From positions 3,036,565-3,100,564 of the forward strand of contig CM057841.1 of assembly GCA_030068075.1 (NCBI GenBank): 64,000 bases of DNA. Reading direction: 5' to 3'. The notes beneath the pieces were generated by a model. That model saw only the letters and a program-made list of their open reading frames with translations, had not been told where the DNA came from and ran no database searches. Source of the DNA: Paguma larvata (Eukaryota; Chordata; Mammalia; Carnivora; Viverridae). This document shows, one piece after another, positions 43,101 through 52,800 of this stretch. The position numbers and the translations under genes were made by a program. Position 1 is the first letter of the stretch. Each line of letters starts with the position of its first letter.

Positions 43101-46100
43101 TAAATAAATAAACTTAAAAAAAAAATGGCCCAGGGATATCAGATGAGGGTCCCCCCCTACCTTAGTACGGCTCACAGTCCAGGAGGGGAGATAAATTGCG
43201 AGATAACTAAAAAGCAAATTTTATGTTTAAAAAACATGTCTTAAAAAAAAAGACATGAAAATGTGAAGAGATGGAGGCGTCAGCTAATGCTGGGGTGACA
43301 AGCATGTCGCAATGCATAAATGTATCAAACCAACACCTTGTACGCCTTACACTTACATGATGTGATTTGTCAATTATATCTCAGGAAAGCTGGGGGCGAG
43401 GGTAGAAATTCACTGGGAGGGAGGGAGGAAGGAAAGGGGGGAGGGAGGGAGGGAGAAAGAAAAGAAAAGGGAAAGGAAAGGAAAAGAAAAGAAAAAAGAA
43501 AAGAGAAAAAAAGAAGAGAAGTCCGAAACTGACCCGGGCCACCACCCCGATGCAAGCCACTACTCTCTTGCCTGGACTATCACCACGGCCTGGTCACTGT
43601 GGCACCTGCTGCTTGCTCATCCCCGAGTCCCCTCCCTTCTCTCCTTCTCGCCTCCTCTTCTCCCTCCTTCCGTCCACCACAGAGCCAGAGAGGAAGCCTT
43701 TTGAGACCTCGATCCCATCAGGGTGATCTGCTCGAGAGCCGGCAGTGACTCCCATGTCACTCGGAGCGCAGCCACGTCCTTTACAGAGTGGGGCGCACCC
43801 CCCCCCACAGCTCTCCCCACCTCCCTGTGCCCCCGGCACCACGCATCCCGCTCCTGCCTTGTTCTGGCTCCTTCCCCAGATATCCATCTGAAGCAGGTCT
43901 CCCTGCTTGCCCGCCGCACCTGCTGTGTGTGTGTCCAGAGCCCTCCTCCCCTTCTAACACGCTGTGTGATTGACTCAGTGACGGCTTCTTGCTTATCGCC
44001 TGTCTCCCCGTGGTAAATGGTCGCCTCCCCCAGGACAGGACTCTGTCTGGTTTTTGTGTCTGGAACCACGGCAGTTGACACATAGTAGGTGCTTAATAAA
44101 TACCCGTTGCCGGAACGGGTGAGTCACCCCTGTTTCCTATGAAGCATGCTCCCCTCCGGAAGGAGTTAATTTGTGTGGTTCGGATCTCACCTTCCTGCCC
44201 CAGACTCTAAAGCCACAGGAAGGAGAAACTTCCCGATTTGTCACGGGTCTTTAGCACGGATGAAAAGTTTTTTAAATGTGATTTTAACTCCAACTAAGAA
44301 AAAAGGCTCACACAGCGAGACTCCGGATTCTTGGGGGAGGGGTCTTCTACCACCACGACTCCCTCCCCAGGGAGGGGTCCCGGGTGTCACTGACCGATGG
44401 AGGATGAGCACCAGGTGCAGGAGGCCAATGACGAAGACGGAGCACAGGTAGGCGACCGCTAGGTGTCGGCGGGGTGGGTAGAACCCATAGAAGAGAGGAG
44501 ACCATTCTAGAAAACCCTGCAGAGGGAAAGGTCACCGTGGGGCTAGGCAATAGTGGGGGGGTGATGGGCGCCGAGGCTCAGAGGGGGGTCGCCCAGGGGT
44601 CCAGGCCCTCACCTCTCCTGAGAGCAAGCTGAAGAGACGGGTGGGGAAGGTGACCAGGCCTTGGGGGTCGGGGTTGTAGAAGCCGCAGGGTGAGGAGGTG
44701 TCAGGGCCAGGGGGACCCGGAGGCGTCCCTTCCAGCCAGGTGGGCAGCAGCGTCATGCAGGCCTTCAGCACGGACGCCAGCACGTTGAGAAGCAGCAGGA
44801 AGCGGAGCAGGGAGAAGTAGGACGCGGTGCCGGCGCCAAACTGGCCTGCAGGGGGCGCCACAGAGGCCGGGGTTGCTTCCTGATTGCCGGTCCGAGCCTT
44901 CCTCCCTCAGAACTCAGAACGGGAGTCCAGACCCCAGGAGTCCGGACGCCCCGGCCCCTCCTCTCTCAGACCTGGGAATCCAGGCTCCCAGCCCCTCCTC
45001 CCTCAGACCCAGGTGTCCAACACCCAGCCCCTCCTTCCTCAGACCTAGGAGTCCAGGCCCCCAGCCCCTCCTCCCTCAGACCCAGGAGTCCAGGCCCCCA
45101 GCCCTCCTCCCTCAGACCCAGGAGTCCCGGCCCCCCCCCAGCCCCTCCTCCCTCAGACCCAGGAGTCCAGACCCCCAGGCCCTCCTCCCTCAGACCCAGG
45201 AGTCCAGGCCCCCAGCCCTCCTCCCTCAGACCCAGGAGTCCCGGCCCCCCCCCAGCCCCTCCTCCCTCAGACCCAGGAGTCCAGACCCCCAGCCCCTCCT
45301 CCCTCAGACCCAGGAGTCCAGACCCCCAGGCCCTCCTCCCTCAGACCCAGGAGTCCAGGCCCCCAGCCCTCCTCCCTCAGACCCAGGAGTCCCGGCCCCC
45401 CCCCAGCCCCTCCTCCCTCAGACCCAGGAGTCCAGACCCCCAGGCCCTCCTCCCTCAGACCCAGGAGTCCAAGCCCCCAGCCCCTCCTCCCTCAGACCCA
45501 AAGGTCCAGACCCTCAGCCCCCTCCTCCCTCAGACCCAGGAACCAGGTCCCCAGCCCCCTTTTCTCTCAGACCCTGGAGTCCAGCCCCTCCTCGCTCAGC
45601 CCCAGGAGTCCTGCCCCAGCCCCTCCTCCCTCAGCCCCAGGAGTCCTGGCCCCCAGCCCCTCCTCCCTCAGCCCCAGGAGTCCAGACCCCCCAGCCTCTC
45701 CTCCCTCAGCCCCAGGAGTCCAGGCCCCCAGCCCCTCCTCCCTCAGACCCAGGAGTCCAACACCCAGCCCCTCCTCCCTCAGACCCGGGAGTCCAACACC
45801 CAGCCTCTCCTTCCTCAGACCCAGGAGTCCAGCCCCTCCTCCCTCAGCCCCAGGAGTCCAGACCCCCCAGCCCCTCCTCCCTCAGACCCAGGAGTCCAGA
45901 CCTCCCAGCCCCTCCTCCCTCAGCCCCAGGAGTCCAGGCCCCCCAGCCCCTCCTCCCTCAGACCCAGGAGTCCAGGCCCCCAGCCCCTCCTCCCTCAGAC
46001 CCGGGAGTCCAGACCCCCAGCCCCTCCTCCCTCAGACCCTCCAGCCCCTCCTCCCTCAGACCCGCCCCCAGGGTGCAGCCTCAGCCCTGCGCACCCCCGA

Positions 46101-48984
46101 TCCTCTTCAGCGTCCACGCCCAGGGCTGCAAGGTGTGCAGGCGTTCCCGCATCTTCTCCTTTGACCTCCGAAGCCGCAGGGCCCATTGGGCTGCCCTGGA
46201 ATCCGATCCCTGGGCCACTGTGTCCCTGGCATGGCTCTGCCTGGTACGGAAACAGATTCAGAGACAGAAAATGAAGGGCCCAGCAGCCCCAGGTGGACAC
46301 TCCCCAAACTAGAAGCACCCCAACGGTGGGCCCGGGAAGGGAACTGCAGCGTAGTGGTAACTGGGACACTCCACGGCGATAGGAGGGGCCACACCTAAGA
46401 AGCCAGGCGGGAATCAGAGAGTGCAGGGATCTGCCGAGAACAGGCACGCTCAGGTGGCAGAACTTCCAGGAAAGCAAGGAAGTGATTATCTCACAAGTCT
46501 GGGAGGGATAATTGTGGGGAGACAGGGGGAGGGGGGCACGGGGGTGCTTCTGGGGGCCGCAGAGCGGAGTCTGTGCCCCAGGTGCAGTCTGCCTGGGCTC
46601 GCTGGGGGAGTATTTTCAGTCTGTGCGGGATGCTTCCTGCACTTGTCTGTAGGCAGATATCATAAAGGAAAAGGGAAAAGAAAGTGTTTGGTTTTTGTCC
46701 CTGTTCCTGGCACAGGGCGTTAAAAACCCTTGGAAGACACTAAGTGAAGAGATCCAGGTGTCTTCTGTAGAGGAAATGAGGTGAGCTTTGGATTCCCCCT
46801 AAGAGTGGGGGCTGGTTGCCACGGAAACCGCCGGCAGGTGTGGAGGAGGGGAGGGGAGTGGAACTTGCAGCCCCGTCTCCGACCGCCAGGGGGAGGAGCG
46901 GGGCTGGAGGCTGAGTTCCACCGCCAGCGGCCCCAGGTTTAACCAAGTACGCCTGCGTCGCAGAGCCCCCATAAACCCCGGAAAGGACGGGGTTCGGAGA
47001 ACAATTTCAGGACGCACGACCCCGTTGTCAGACGGGCCTGGCACCTGCTTCTGACGTTGTGCCGAACCGGCTACACAGGCACGCCTTCCGAAGGTTCAAG
47101 TGCCTCGCTTTGCTTTGAGGAAAGACTCCATTGCCCTGAGCTTTAGGCCAGGCGGGCTTAGGAGAGGTTACATAGGCGGGCTGTACTTCGGGGAGCGCGG
47201 GGAGCCCGCAATTGTTGACCAAGCATCGTTCCCCAGCCCGGCCAGCTCTGCAGCGGAGGGAAAGAAGGAGGAGTGACAAACTCCAACAAGCAGGAGACAG
47301 ACACAGAGACACACTTAAAGCAGAGAGGAAAACACGGAGAAATAGCGGGAGCAGAGACAGAGAACTGAACCCGGAGGCGAGAGAAGAGAGTCCCAGAGTC
47401 GGGGGGGGGGGGCCGGACTCCCTGGAGTCAGAGAAGCAGGGACACTGGCAGGGGGGGACAGAGGACACGGCCGTGGGCCCGGCCCATACCTGGGTGGGAA
47501 GCGGGAGGGCAGCCCACCTGTGCACCCGGCGGGCCTGCATGGGCCAGGGAAGTTCCCGGGAGGGGAGGGGTTGCTCCAGCTCCTTTTGGGCGGCTTCTGC
47601 CATGGCCTGGATGTTGCTCTCTCCATCTTCCTCCTCCTCCCTCGCGGCCCCCCAGGGGAGAACCCCGGGTCCTCGGTACCGAAGGGTAGCAGCACTGGGG
47701 AGCTCATTCAGCACGGAGGAGAGCGAAGGGCCTGGGGCAGGGGAGCGGGGGCTGGGAGGGCGCAGGACTCCAAGCCCTCAGACCAGGGAGCCCTGATCTC
47801 CAGCCCCTCCTCCTCCGTCAAACCCAGGAGTCCAGACCCCCAGCCCCTCCTCCCTCAGACTCAAGAGTCCAGGCCCCCAGCCCTTTCTCCCTCAGACCCA
47901 GGAGTTCAGGTCCCCAGCCCCTCCTCCCTCAGACCCAGGGGTCCTGAACTCCACAGCCTCCTCCCTCAGACCCAAGAGTCCTGAGCCCCAGCCCCTCTTC
48001 CCTCAGACCCAGGAGTCCAGACCCCCAGCCCCTCCTCCCTCAGACCCAGGAGTCCAGGCCCCCAGCCCCTCCTCCCTCAGACTCAAGAGTCCAGGCCCCC
48101 AGCCCCTCCACCTTCAGACTCCAGAGTCCAGGCCCCCAGCCCTTTCTCCCTCAGACCCAAGAGTCCTGAACCCCAGCCCCTCCTCCCTCAGACCCAGGAG
48201 TCCAGGCCCCCAGCCCCTCCTCCCTCAGACTCAAGAGTCCAGGCCCCCAGCCCCTCCACCTTCAGACTCCAGAGTCCAGGCCCCCAGCCCTTTCTCCCTC
48301 AGACCCAAGAGTCCTGAACCCCAGCCCCTCCTCCCTCAGACCCAGGAGTCCAGGCCCCTAGCCCCCTCCTCCCTCAGAACAGGGAGCCCTGATCCCCAGC
48401 CCATCCTCCTCCGTCAGACCCAGGAGTCCAGACCCCCAGACCCTCCTCCCTCAGACTCAAGAGTCCAGGCCTCTGGCCCCTTCTCCCTCAGACCCGGGAG
48501 CCCTGATCCCCAAATCCTCCTCCCTCAGACCTAGGAGTCCGGGTCCCCAGCCTCTTCCTCCCTCAGATCTGGGAGTCCAGGCCTCAGGGCCCCTCTGCAA
48601 GCACCCAAATGTGGGCCCCCCCCCGCCCAGGGCTGAGGAGCCCATTCTTCAACTTCCTTTCCCTCCTATTCAGGAGTTTGCCACCCTGGCCCCCTCTCCC
48701 CTGAGACTGGAGTCTGGACCTCCAGTCTCCTGCCCAGGATGAAGGAGCCCCAGGCCCTGGTTCCCTTCCCCCACCCAGAAAGCCAGAAATCGAAACCGTC
48801 ATCCCCCTTCTGCTCTCTGGACCCTGGAGTCCAGGCTTCCGTTCCCTGCCTCCCTCAGGACTTCGGCCAGCCTGAGGGGCTGGACCACCGCCCCCACTCT
48901 CCCACCTGCTCTGGCTCCACGGGGTGCCGGCCACCCTCCAGAGGAGCCCCAGGCGTCTGGTTCCCAAGTCGGGCTCTCTTCCAT
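37134..48984 (-). CDS. TMC4: TMC4, transmembrane channel-like protein 4
   Basis: Fifteen coding exons (minus): 48906-48984, 47518-47731, 46095-46240, 44613-44845, 44395-44516, 40593-40740, 39906-40073, 39528-39691, 39133-39259, 38780-38877, 38355-38538, 37868-37998, 37620-37775, 37301-37379, 37134-37202. They sum to 2118 nt, 705 aa, all in phase. The product starts [18 protein letters not shown]. It has a cytosolic N-terminal tail, then many hydrophobic membrane segments (for example [55 protein letters not shown]). The TMC signature [17 protein letters not shown] begins at residue 468. TMC proteins are related to the TMEM16 fold; TMC4 has been described as an epithelial chloride-conducting channel. 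Gly17, the site of a human variant (rs641738) tied to fatty liver disease, is Gly here. The exon ending at 39528 has an unusual donor, GTTCTA. The gene starts about 270 bp past the MBOAT7 poly(A) signal. Confidence 0.96.
37470..37620. repeat. Short MSR1-like repeat tract, TMC4 intron
   Basis: Three to four diverged units ('ccccaggccccctcctccct', 'cagacccgggagtccagg') lie between TMC4 exons. They match the family of the larger blocks at 45 kb. Confidence 0.6.
38080..38310. repeat. Degenerate MSR1-like repeat tract, TMC4 intron
   Basis: Weak units with 'ccaggagtccgggtccctgc', 'cagacccaggagagtccagg' and 'cctccagactcctcctctct' show the same period of about 36 bp. Confidence 0.5.
39345..39480 (-). 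mobile_element. MIR SINE fragment, reverse orientation
   Basis: 'ttatccccgtttcacagatg' followed by 'aagaaactgaggctctgtga' is the reverse of the MIR 3' part. Confidence 0.65.
40850..41235 (+). repeat. Purine-rich degenerate GAGACAGAGA-type repeat
   Basis: Loose repeats of 'gagacagagaaagacagaaa', 'gggacagaggtccagagaga' and 'gggacagggacccagaatga' fill the TMC4 intron right after exon 6. Similar text occurs at 47230-47460, 56950-57065 and 60960-61110. Confidence 0.55.
41385..41760. mobile_element. L2-like LINE fragment
   Basis: Text such as 'acaggacctttgcacttgca' and 'cacctcatcagatagtcctt' is typical of LINE-2 3' regions. Confidence 0.5.
41765..41965. mobile_element. hAT-type DNA transposon relic
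   Basis: 'ttttgtaaataaaactttat' with 'tggaacacgcccatg' and, at the far end, 'agaaaaaattgctgattcct' match a common fossil family ending in '...GCCGACCCCTG'. The exact family is not named. Confidence 0.5.
42000..42217 (-). mobile_element. CAN-SINE, TMC4 intron 5
   Basis: Reverse copy: 'aacatttattcatttttgag' at left, 'tgacctgagccgaaatcgga' in the body, and a head 'ccacccaggcgcccc' at 42201-42215. Confidence 0.9.
42228..43230. repeat. 85-bp inverted duplication (arms 42228-42312 and 43146-43230)
   Basis: The reverse complement of 42228-42312 aligns with 43146-43230 at roughly 90% or better. It includes uninterrupted 'ggctcacagtccaggagg' and 'ggagataaattgcgagat', and then 'aagcaaattttatgtt'. The arms are about 830 bp apart; the spacer contains a plus-strand SINE. 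Confidence 0.88.
42909..43126 (+). mobile_element. CAN-SINE, TMC4 intron 5
   Basis: Plus copy: starts 'gggggcacctgggtggctca', has a B box-like 'ttcgagccccgc', and ends in AAATAAATAAATAAAC then A-rich. Confidence 0.92.
43230..43400 (+). mobile_element. LINE-1 3' end fragment
   Basis: 'tgtatcaaaccaacaccttg' followed by 'caattatatctcaggaaagc' is a typical L1 3' UTR end. A hairpin CATGTCTT-A7-AAGACATG lies at 43234-43256. Confidence 0.65.
43408..43520 (+). repeat. Polypurine (GGGA/GAAA)n microsatellite
   Basis: About 110 bases are almost entirely A and G, immediately after the L1 end, as is common for expanded LINE tails. It could form triplex DNA. Confidence 0.85.
43545..44125. mobile_element. 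L2-like LINE fragment
   Basis: It ends 'gacacatagtaggtgcttaa' 'taaatacccgttg', the standard LINE-2 3' end, preceded by C/T-rich L2-like text. Confidence 0.55.
44899..46076. repeat. MSR1-type minisatellite, largest block (TMC4 intron 3)
   Basis: About thirty tandem copies of a 36-37 bp unit, core 'CCTCCTCCCTCAGACCCAGG' + 'AGTCCAGGCCCCCAGCCC', many nearly identical. On the TMC4 strand this reads GGGTCTGAGGGAGGAGG. The unit matches the MSR1 minisatellite known from human 19q13. Many units are a multiple of three bases and lack stops, so a 479-aa open frame runs through the block; it is not a gene. Confidence 0.9.
47230..47460 (+). repeat. Purine-rich GAGACAGAGA-type repeat with poly-G
   Basis: 'ggagacagacacagagacac' and 'gggagcagagacagagaact' lie in TMC4 intron 2, with a 13-base G run near 47400-47412. 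Confidence 0.55.
47790..48590. repeat. MSR1-type minisatellite block (TMC4 intron 1)
   Basis: About twenty-two units of the same family ('ctccctcagacccaggagtc'). A longer higher-order repeat of several units recurs at about 48050-48170 and 48200-48320. Confidence 0.9.
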
Positions 48985-49248
48985 GGCCCCAGGTGCAACT
49001 GTGTTTCCGTCTCTAGCGGCCGGCGGGGCGGGGACTGCCCCAGGTAAGGAAGGGACCTCGGGCAGGTCCGCACCTGGCCACCAGGTGGCGGCGGCGGTGG
49101 GGACACCAAGCACTTCAACCTCAGGGCGACTGCTGGGAAACGGCTCCTGGGAACAAACCCTCTGATGCCAGCGTGGTTCCTGGAAGTGCGACGGGAGCCC
49201 CACGCCCGCCCATCACCCACAGACACACCCACGGTCTTTGCGAAACAC
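48985..49248 (-). promoter_or_regulatory. TMC4 5' UTR / promoter interval
   Basis: Only about 265 bp separate the MBOAT7 poly(A) signal from the TMC4 ATG, so the TMC4 promoter must lie here or reach into the MBOAT7 3' UTR. I see no TATA box. Confidence 0.45.
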
Positions 49249-49254
49249 TTTATT
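49249..49254 (-). terminator. MBOAT7 polyadenylation signal AATAAA
   Basis: TTTATT on plus, about 610 bp past the MBOAT7 stop at 49863, defines a 3' UTR of roughly 0.6 kb. It lies only about 265 bp upstream of the TMC4 ATG. Confidence 0.8.
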
Positions 49255-49862
49255 GGGGGAGGCTCACATATTCTGACCGTTTCCCAGGCCACAGAATGAC
49301 AAGAGGGTGACAGTTGCGCTGGGACCCTGAGGTGGCTCAGAGGGAAGCTGCAAGAACCATGTCCGCAGGCCTGCTCCTTGGTGCCTCAGTTTCCCCTTTA
49401 TGACACGGGAGGGTTCTGTTCCCTTCCGGGTCTGAAACACTGGTAAAAGTGGGACGAAAGCCACAGGGAGGAGGTTCCCCACTCCCAGAAACCTGCCCGG
49501 AAGCTCCCACCCCCCAGCCTGGAGCCAGAAAAAGGCTCAGCCCAAGAAGCCGTGTGGCCGAGCGGCCCCTGCTGGCGGGGTGGGGGAGTGCGGCTCTCTC
49601 CGGAAGCTGGGAGCAGGGACGCCTGGGCTTTCTGGGAGGGAGCACTGCCCTTCCCGGGCCCTCCCGGCAGAGGGCAGGGAAGCAGGGAGAGCAGCAGCGG
49701 GCTCCGTCGGACGCAGGGCACGGAGCCGAGGAGACGGGATCCTCTCCAGGCCCCTGGCCAGTCCGGCAATCTTTCTGGGAAAGCGGACAGCGGCCGGGGT
49801 CACAGGATTCCCAGGCAAAAAGCGAGGTGGCTGGACTGACTGGCAAAGGGTGTCGCGGCAGC

Positions 49863-52800
49863 CTATTCCTCCCGGAGCTTTTCTGGGGCCAGGCTGGCAG
49901 CCGAGGGCGCGGGCGCGGTCTTCCTCCGGCCGGGGCCGCCCCCGCCCAAAGCCAGCCCCAGCAGCAGGGCGGCCGAGGCCAGGATGTGGACGCAGAAGTA
50001 GACGGAGGCCCAGTAGCGGACGGTGTCTCCCAGGGACAGCAGCACGAAGCCCATGCACATGTAGTCGTAGGCGCGCATCTTCAAGAACCAGTGAACCCAG
50101 TCCCACGCCTTCTGGCCCCCGGGACTGAGCCGCCCCCGCAGGGCCGACTCCAGCCGGGCCTCGGCCGCCAGGCACAGCGGGATGGTCAGGAAGCTTAGGT
50201 AGTAGCCAGGGTGGAGGCCGTGCCAGTAGGCGCTCAGCAACATGGTCCAGGCGCTCCTGGGGGAGGGGCTCGGATTCAGGACTCTGGAGCCCAGCCCCCA
50301 GGCCCCGCCTCCCTCAGACCCAGTCTAGACCTCCCATTCCCTCCTCCCTCAGACCAGGAGTCCTGACCCCTAGAACCCTCCTCCCTCAGACCAGGAGTCC
50401 TGGCCCCAGCCCCTCCTCCCTCAGACCCAGGAGTCCAGGCCGCTAGCCCCTCCTCCCTCAGGCCAGGAGTCCAGACCCCCAGCCCCTCTTCCCTCAGACC
50501 CAGGAGTCCAGGCCCCCAGCCTCTCCTCCCTCAGACCCAGGAGTCCAGGCTCCCCAGCCCTCTCCTCCCTCAGACCCTGGAGTCCTGCCCCCAGCCCCCT
50601 CCTCCCTCAGACCCTGGAGTTCTGCCCCCAGCCCCCTCCTCCCTCAGACCCTGGAGTCCTGGCCCCCAGCCCCTCCTCCCTCAGACCCTGGAGTCCTGCC
50701 CACAGCCCCTCTTCCCTCAGACCTGGAGTCCTGACCCCAGATCCTCCTCCCTCAGACCCAGTCTAGACCTCCCGTTCCCTCCTCCCTCAGACCAGGAGTC
50801 CTGACCCCTAGCACCCTCCTCCCTCAGACCCAGTCTAGACCTCTGGTCCCCTCTTCCCTCAGACCAGGAGTCCTGGTCCAGCCCCTCCTCCCTCAGACCC
50901 AGGAGTCCTGGACCCCAGCCCCTCCTCCCTCAGACCTGCAGTCCTGACCCCAGCCCCTCCTCCGTCAGACCCAGGAGTCCAGGCCCCCAGCCTCTCCTCC
51001 CTCAGACCCAGAGTCCTGACCCCCAGCACCCTTCTCCCTCAGACCAGGAGTCCTGACCCCAGACCCTCCTCCCTCAGACCAGGAGTCCAGACCCCCAGCC
51101 CCTCCTCCCTCAGACCAGGAGTCCAGACCCCCAGCCCCTCCTCCCTCAGACCCAGAAGTCCCGGCCCCCAGCCCCTCCTCCCTCAGACCCAGAAGTCCCG
51201 GCCCCCAGCCCCTCCTCCCTCAGACCCAGAAGTCCCGCCCCCAAAGACGCATGAGCCTGAGCCCCTAACCACTTCCTCTTGGGGATCTCAGAGTAGAATT
51301 CCTGATTCATGAAGACTCAGAAATCTCCGGCCATGGTCCCCTCTCTCTATGGACCCCAAAATGCTATCGCTGGAAGAGGTGCAAATTCAGGCTCCAGTCC
51401 CCCCTTCCGCAGAGACACAGAAGTCGCCGCAGAGGGCTCTGCTTGCGGTGGGGTTGGGGGTTCTTCCTTGTCTGTAGGCATCGACCTTGCCCTCGCGCAC
51501 ATCAGGGTGCTCCAAGTCCAAAAATAACCTGGGGCACCTGGGTGGCTCAGTTGGTTGAGCATCCGAGTTCAGCTCAAGTCATAATCTCACCATCCATGAG
51601 TTCAAGCCCCACATCGGGCTCTGTGCTGACAGCTCAGAGCCTGGAGCCTGCTTCAGATTCTGTGTCTCCCTCTCTCTTTGTCCCTTCCCTGCTCACACTC
51701 TGTCTCTCTCTGTCTCAAAAATAAATGTTAAAAAAAAATAAAAAAATAAAAAACCTACGGACACAATAATGCTGCCCCTCCTCCTTGGGGGCCATAAACT
51801 GTCCATAAAAAGGCTGAATCTTCCCTGTTGCCAAAGGGGAGACCCCTTCCCCCCCTTTCTTCTTCAACCATTTCACTGAAAAAACACAGTGTTTTCAGAG
51901 CCTTTGTTCCGTCCTTTGGATATAGCTGGAGATGTTCGGAAAGGCACGGAAACAGGCCTCACGAAAACACAGTCCACGAATGTTTCTCTGGAGGGTGGTG
52001 GTACCAGGTCTTTGAAATAGAAATGTCACGGAAGTTGAGCCCCTGTCTCCCCGCCACTGTGGGGCTCATGCTAGGCACCTGGCATCACGCTACCACCTGC
52101 CTGACACACCGAGACCCGAGTTCCACTCTTCCTTCAGGCAAAGGCGATCAGGGCGGGTGGCTGCTCCATCGCCTGCTGAACTCGGGCAGAACAGGAGACC
52201 ATGCGTCATGGCAAACAGAGTCCGTGGGTCCTCTTACTCGAGGACCGTTATCGTTTCTCTCACGCCGCTCGGGGGACTGTGACGGTGGCTCCGACACAAA
52301 GGCGCGCTCTCTTTCCGTTTTGGCGACCTCATTAGTGGGCTGTCTGGCGCAGCACAGCCTGGTTCAGTGCTAGCTCCTCAACACAGCGGTGCTCTCTCTT
52401 TTCTACCAATGGTGGAGAAAGGACCCCCGGGGTTGGGAGCATTTGAAGAGACGTTCCGACAGGGCAGAAGGGACGCACATAAACGGCCCCGGGGCACCTT
52501 GAACCCCACACGGGCACCTGACTCTGGGCTTTGGTCCTACCTGCTCTTCCCACCTGCACACTCTCCCAGGAACAGCACGTGCTCCCCAACAGCCCTTCCC
52601 TGCTTCCGTCCTCCCCGGATTCCCTCCAGTTGGCTTTCACTTCGGCCTCCAAACTGCTCCCGTCGAGGCTGCTGGAGCCCACCGCCCTCCGGCCCCCATC
52701 ATACCCGAGCCTGAGCCTTCGTTGTACCGAAGCTCCTGACGTCACCCAACACGAATGATCCCTCTCTCCTTCCCTGACTGTCCTCCTGGCCCGTCGGCTC

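Noticed and set aside
42909..43126. tRNA-like start with A and B boxes
   Set aside because: It is the tRNA-derived head of a CAN-SINE, not a tRNA gene; the same applies to the other SINE copies.
44873..46312. 479-codon open frame on the plus strand rich in Pro/Ser (repeated SLRPRSP / [11 protein letters not shown])
   Set aside because: It is created by stop-free MSR1 units whose length is often a multiple of three. It is antisense to TMC4, and its frame follows the repeat, not a gene.
47790..51245. Regularly spaced repeats that could suggest a CRISPR array
   Set aside because: Contiguous tandem units without unique spacers, in a vertebrate intron: a minisatellite.
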